A stretch of DNA of 64,000 nt. Source: Hydractinia symbiolongicarpus (Eukaryota; Cnidaria; Hydrozoa; Anthoathecata; Hydractiniidae). The notes under the pieces were generated by a model. The model was given only the letters and a program-made list of their open reading frames with translations, made no database searches and was not told the origin of the DNA. The first letter of the stretch is position 1; each line of letters begins with the position of its first letter. This document shows positions 59,901 through 64,000 of this stretch, one piece after another. Location of the stretch: positions 9,035,001 to 9,099,000 of the forward strand of contig NC_079888.1 of NCBI RefSeq assembly GCF_029227915.1. The letters are read 5' to 3'. A program made the position numbers and the translations under genes.

Positions 59901-60566
59901 TAATGACCCTCTTCCAATCTGATCTAGACTGTGTTACATCTAAACTCAACTTCCTCTGTATCAGGTCTGTCCTTATAACCTCCTGCCAAGTTTTTCTCGG
60001 TCTGCCCCTGGGCTTTGCCCCAGGAACTATCAAGTCTCTACACTACAATTATCCCCCTCCATTCTTTCCAAGTACCCCAGCCAATTCAATCTTCTTACCT
60101 GGATAACATCTTTAATTCTACGGATACTTAGCTTGCCTGGGTTGACCCAGCTTTAGAAAATTTCTTAGGTAGCCCTAAGTTGCACATACAGCAGATGCTT
60201 TCAGTTATTTTCCACCTGTTTCCCAATTATATAGCCTCAAATTTAAAAGTGCATTGCAATGATTTCAATAATATTTAATATTTCAATACTAATATATTTA
60301 TTTTAATGACGTCAGTCTAAATGCATTGCTACTGAACTAAAAACAACAACAACAACAGTACACTCACTTAGGTAGTCCATAATTTGCTCGTTGTTTTTGG
60401 AACCTTTCTGAAAATCTCTCACATAAACGGTCCAAATTTTTGCCATACTCAAAATCCAGTTCTGAGCGACGTTTAAAGAATTCTTGCAAATCATTCACCA
60501 GAAGAATTTTGTTTTCTGTTCTTAGATCTAGCAACCTTTGTTGTTCTGTAAACTGTTTCCCAAACT
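49842..60566 (-). CDS. srGAP: SLIT-ROBO Rho GTPase-activating protein (srGAP), lacking only its first exon
   Basis: Sixteen exons join in frame on the minus strand: 60368-60566, 59395-59551, 58570-58632, 57489-57641, 56616-56744, 55981-56202, 55241-55342, 54480-54677, 54266-54344, 54144-54171, 53536-53666, 53280-53357, 52912-53046, 52576-52681, 52103-52368 and 49842-50902. Their sum is 3,107 bases, about 1,034 residues, the usual srGAP size. The order is F-BAR plus coiled coil, RhoGAP, SH3 and a Pro/Ser-rich tail. In known srGAPs the F-BAR domain bends membrane, the GAP domain stimulates GTP hydrolysis by Rac/Cdc42-type GTPases, and the SH3 domain binds the Robo tail or actin regulators. All introns are GT-AG; the donor after 57489 (AAG, GTTGAA) is weak. 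Exon 60566 starts in phase 1, so an upstream exon of roughly 20 codons with the ATG must exist. I could not find it in 60,567-64,000. Confidence 0.93.
51995..52096. repeat. 22-bp tandem repeat beside an srGAP splice donor
   Basis: Five copies with GAACAC (GGACAC in the first) start at 51995, 52017, 52039, 52061 and 52083, exactly 22 bp apart. The consensus is near GAACACTAAAATTACGGTAA. It lies in the intron and ends seven bases from the exon boundary at 52,103, touching the donor region. Confidence 0.85.
52103..53666 (-). other. srGAP: srGAP RhoGAP domain exons
   Basis: Five exons encode the domain. KLFGTSLKSQL and IPEIVESCVKYI open it. GLKHQGIFRVPGA carries the catalytic arginine finger (the Arg in GIFR). 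VYFREMAEPLFP and MTSHNLAVVFGPTLFR supply the other conserved GAP blocks, including the Asn of HNLAVVFGP. All key residues are present, so the GAP should be active. An acidic linker (DEGDEGERTEDEIDSEDG) follows. Confidence 0.93.
52716..52830. repeat. (AACG)n degenerate microsatellite in an srGAP intron
   Basis: Interrupted runs of ACGAACGA are spread across about 115 bp between two RhoGAP exons. Confidence 0.8.
58237..58273. repeat. 18-bp arms palindrome with 1-base centre in an srGAP intron
   Basis: AGAAATAAATGCAATTTT, then G, then its exact complement. It lies between exons 57489-57641 and 58570-58632. Confidence 0.85.
59615..59824. repeat. dispersed non-autonomous repeat, second copy, in srGAP intron
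   Basis: It begins AGTCAATAAAACC and contains CTGACCAAGAAAATGTATA and GATGTCATCAACC, parallel to 697-1092. Inserted in the intron next to exon 59395-59551. Confidence 0.65.
59830..60110. repeat. interspersed repeat with a CCATGCTAGCATGG hairpin
   Basis: Near 59,870-59,890 the sequence TTTTCCATGCTAGCATGGGTTGGA contains a 14-bp perfect palindrome. A moderately GC-rich segment follows (CTGCCCCTGGGCTTTGCCCC) that stands out from the AT-rich intron. Similar sequence is common in invertebrate genomes as I recall, but the family is not assigned here. Confidence 0.45.
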
Positions 60567-61150
60567 CTATAACAACAAATAAATACAATCAGCTTAAGGC
60601 ATTCTTAACAATTAAGAATAAAACTGATCATAGAATGCACTGTTAAAATGCACACACACACATGCACATTTTCTTGCTGTTGAAAAAAATTATATTTAAC
60701 AAAACATTATAAATGTCCAGTGTAGTTGTATATGTTGTCATAGTTGTTCACAAAACACTAACAAATAACATTATCCAAAATGTTTTGCCAACAAGACATT
60801 TAGGATTTTTATGTTAAATTTTTGAAGATTCTTATTTGTAATTTTTTCTTTCTTCTTTTTAACGTTAAAGCTAACCTTCTGCGAAAAAAAATTGACTATA
60901 TGAAAGTGCTTGAAAAATTGTCTATGATTCTTTTTGTCATTATAAAAATAATTTATTGGTTCTTAAAAAATGTTATTTTGATAAGGCAATACATAAATAT
61001 GTCAAAATAAACATTTTAAAATCACTAAAAATCTTTATACTTAATCTGGTCTGTAAACATCTTCAATTTCAAAAAAATTTGCAGGGTCACGTGAAGTCGA
61101 GAGAACTAGGTCCAAATAAATGAGCATACGTCACATCGTGCAGAAAGTCT

Positions 61151-61384
61151 GTGAGCTCAGCAGCACACCTTCTCCTTGTTTACTTACTGTTTACATTGTT
61201 TGTTGATAAGACGTCTTGTAATAATGAAGAAGATTATAACTTAGAAAACTTAGAATCGGATAATTCTCTTCATGAAAAAGACTTTACAACGACGACTTCG
61301 AACCTTTTGTGTCTCACAAGGGAGAAATTAATAATGATGCAAAGTGGCGAAGTGTCTTTTACTGACTCAAAGCAACATTCTTAG
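61151..61384 (+). CDS. possible exon of a short secreted acidic protein
   Basis: The frame reads a strongly hydrophobic stretch (HLLLVYLLFTLFVDKTSC) followed by an acidic, Ser/Thr-rich tail and stops with TAG. An AATAAA follows about 20 bases later. There is no in-frame ATG: a TGA sits 30 bases upstream of the first open codon, and the only support for a 5' join is a possible acceptor (GTGAGCTCAG) at the start. It could be the signal-peptide exon of a small secreted protein or chance. I do not recognise it. Confidence 0.25.
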   Translation: MSSAAHLLLVYLLFTLFVDKTSCNNEEDYNLENLESDNSLHEKDFTTTTSNLLCLTREKLIMMQSGEVSFTDSKQHS

Positions 61385-64000
61385 CAAAATATTTTCTTTT
61401 TAAAGAAATAAAAAAGTTCAGGAATATCTTTTCTCCGCATATGCTTTTTTGTGCACAAATGCAAACAAATTTTATGTAACATTGAAATTTTCTCCATGAT
61501 GGAGGACCATTGAAATGTGTGATCAAAAGATCAAATAATGTTCGGGTCGTGATAAGTTGGTAAAACAGGGGTATTAATATTGTATAAACAAAAATCATTC
61601 TTTGATTATGGTAGGTCATAAATGCATTGCAAAAGCTACTGACTTATAAGTGGTTGTTTTGACAAAGCTGTTTTAGAAACTGCATTAACAGCATTACATG
61701 CAGCCTTAAACAGTAACAAAGATTGAAGAAAATAGGCACATTTAACCCCCGAAAATATTCGGCAGGTCCTTCAATCACCATTTTTTTAAAGATTTAAACG
61801 TAAATTACATAAAAAAAGCGATTTAAATGTAAGCTATAGGTCTTTAAATAAGGAAAACAAGCGAAGAAGTTTTTTTTTTGTTTTAAGAGTTTATAAAGGT
61901 ATGTGGTGAAGTAAATATATTTTCAGTTTGACATCTTGAACACATCTACAAGATTATTATTACTTAGTTACCCTGATTATCTAATTGGCCAAACATTTTA
62001 TTAAACTACATTGGAAATCAATAAAGATTTTTAAACAAATAAAAAGATTCTAGACAACTTTAGTGGGGGTAAGCTTTAACTTTAAACTTAGCGAAATAAT
62101 TATTTTATTTACAGGAATGTTCACATGTAATATCTAGTGCCAAAGTTTCACTTCTGATGTCTGATATATAATCATTATTAGATCATTAATAAAACTTTCC
62201 ACACAGATGAATCACAAGACTGCTAGTAATAACAGATTAGAAAAACTAACAAAAAAGCCCAAATATGTTTTTTTAATAACAATATATTTTTTATCACAAA
62301 GCAACATGGCATAATAATTAAACATTTTTGCCTTTTTCGCCAACAAAACTATTCATTTTGCTAACCTGGTTTATAAATTTTGCTGATATGAGATGTCACA
62401 TTGGCAGCACAATAAACTTTGGTAGGTCCATTGTTGTGATTCAAAAAAAGTATAATGCAAATATTATAATGTATATATTTTTTAAATTCAAAGGAACCAT
62501 AAATTAAACCATTTTTCCTTCAAAACAAATTTGAATAACAACAAAATAGACGTTGAATGTATTTTTATGTTATATATGGAAACTTATTTCTGTTTTGTTT
62601 TGTTTTTAATTCATTTTTTATCCAGTGTTGTTTGTTGACATCTGCACCAATTTAATATGGTCACATGTTATTGACAATGTCATGAGAGTCATGGTACCCT
62701 GTTCTGACCTTATTATATCTCAATTTGCTAAGCCCAAATAGGTAAAAAAATATTAAGAGAGTACACGGTTTATATTCACACTTTATTAAACAATTCAAGC
62801 CCAACTAGTTATTTGGTACTGTAGTTCTCCTTTAATTAATGAATTGATCCAAAAAGCATGCTTTAATTTTGTTAGGAGAGGCGAGGGCAATACAACAGCA
62901 CAAGTTTTATTTTTAAAAAGTATATACAGAAACTGATATATAAACCAAAAATGTTTTCTACCCAAAGTAGCCAACGAAATGATTATGATTATGAGACCCT
63001 TTGAAATGAAAACTGAAATGAGCTATCATCCACATAATGTTTAAACATAATAAATATTTCAAAAGCCAACTAAATTGATGTCTTATATATATATATAAAT
63101 CAAAAATTGATTTTATAAGAAAATAAATTTTTGATGAAATTAGGTCTGTAAATATCAAATGAGCAGCCACGCTAAACATTTAAAATATTCACAATAAATC
63201 ATGCTTTATATGGTAAACAAATTATTCTAGAACAAATTATTCTGGAAAATTTGCATTAATATTTTACTATTTTGTTGTTGTTGTAAAAACTGATTTGACA
63301 AAGAGAACTATAAAAATTTAAAAATACATGAAAGCATATAACCCCCTTTTACAGCAGGTGCAAAACTTCCAGTGGAACTATTCTGACAAATATAGCAATT
63401 GCAGGAACTTGCGTTTAGTAATATTCTATGGCTGTCATTAAGCTAAATAAGCATAGTTGCAAGGATGAGTATTGCAAATAATTGATTCCGTCAGTTGATC
63501 ACTAAAAATAGGGTCATCCTTATATCATACATATCCTTTAATATCTGCCAATAAAAACTGTTCTTTGATGATAACTTTAGTGCCTTGTATTAAGGGAATT
63601 TCAAGCTCCATTTTTAACTATTTCATTCATTCAGTGTCATTTCACTCTTATGAAAAGATAAATTAGGCTTGGCCTACTTTACTTCATATTTTGCTTTTGC
63701 ATTAAGAACAATGCAAACAGACTGCACAAATAGTTTCTTGTTTTTCCTTTCTGGTCAGGAAATAATTTTTGAATAGAGTAAGAAAAAAAATTCTTAATAG
63801 GGAACATTTTCCTGATATGGAAATAATAGTTGTTTAGTCTCCTTGTGTATGTCAGATTGTAGACAGAAAATATAGATGAATTTCCTTTGTTTACACTTTC
63901 AGCAGTAAGCTATTTCGGCTTCGCAATTGCGTGACAGGAAATAAAAGGGGTGCTAGGTGAAGTAAAGTAATTATCAGTCCATTCTTGGATTTCAAATGAA
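61385..64000. other. non-coding stretch upstream of the visible srGAP exons
   Basis: AT-rich with no supported exon on either strand. The missing first srGAP exon and promoter may lie here or beyond the window. I see no N-terminal F-BAR sequence in it. Confidence 0.4.

Larger units (their letters stand above)
54480..60566 (-). other. srGAP: srGAP F-BAR and coiled-coil exons
   Basis: The first exon seen reads FGKQFTEQQRLLDLR and DLQEFFKRRSELDFEYGKNL, the F-BAR opening helix. The second has the family hallmark TLSDIYSKNI. Later exons give the extended-F-BAR block ARNEY.L..DAVSAVLSKYY.HDLSEL (here RSRNEYILTVDAV). The exon at 55981-56202 matches the region where vertebrate srGAPs have the CCDLGYH-type helix. 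55241-55342 and 54480-54677 carry the final coiled coil and a linker rich in Ser, Thr and Pro. Confidence 0.9.

Noticed and set aside
61030-61090. Minus-strand ATG TTT ACA GAC CAG ATT as the missing first srGAP exon
   Set aside because: The only nearby donor-like GT gives phase 2, whereas exon 60,566 needs an upstream exon ending in phase 1.

Overview
The window looks like a piece of an animal nuclear genome, most likely a cnidarian. It is very AT-rich, its genes have short GT-AG introns, it is dense in small inverted-repeat DNA elements, and its only family-level gene is a metazoan srGAP (F-BAR, RhoGAP, SH3). The cnidarian call rests on general familiarity with repeat ends such as CCCTGGGAACGAGGTTG; no search was run.

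Layout. Bases 1-650 hold the 3' part of an unrecognised plus-strand gene. Bases 650-13,570 are repeat-rich and nearly gene-free. They contain a 0.8 kb inverted repeat, several perfect short hairpins, a decayed CR1/L2-like non-LTR retrotransposon with a 2A-like motif, two inverted-repeat DNA elements, and a regular 22-bp array of palindromes at about 9.28-9.70 kb. At 13.6-14.3 kb (minus strand) is a predicted secreted 249-residue protein. Bases 14.3-19.6 kb are non-coding and hold a pogo-like element lying in a field of TTTCGCG motifs.

The main feature is a 24 kb tandem array (about 19.59-43.44 kb) of a 2.44-2.49 kb unit, present ten times. Every unit carries one intact minus-strand, two-exon gene for a 241-residue coiled-coil protein. 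A 17-codon first exon, a 163-bp intron and a terminal exon can be assembled in frame in each copy, and two perfect cAMP-response-element palindromes (TGACGTCA) lie just upstream of each ATG. Coding regions are almost identical. Flanking markers show two unit types and one mosaic unit, as expected from unequal exchange and gene conversion.

Beyond the array, at 46.1-46.8 kb, lies a second secreted 249-residue protein. It is a diverged paralogue of the 13.6 kb protein in the same orientation, so the array sits between two members of one unnamed secreted family. Bases 49.8-60.6 kb carry an srGAP gene on the minus strand, for which 16 exons can be joined in phase (about 1,034 residues); only its N-terminal exon is missing. 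The last 3.4 kb holds one doubtful short reading frame and otherwise AT-rich non-coding DNA.
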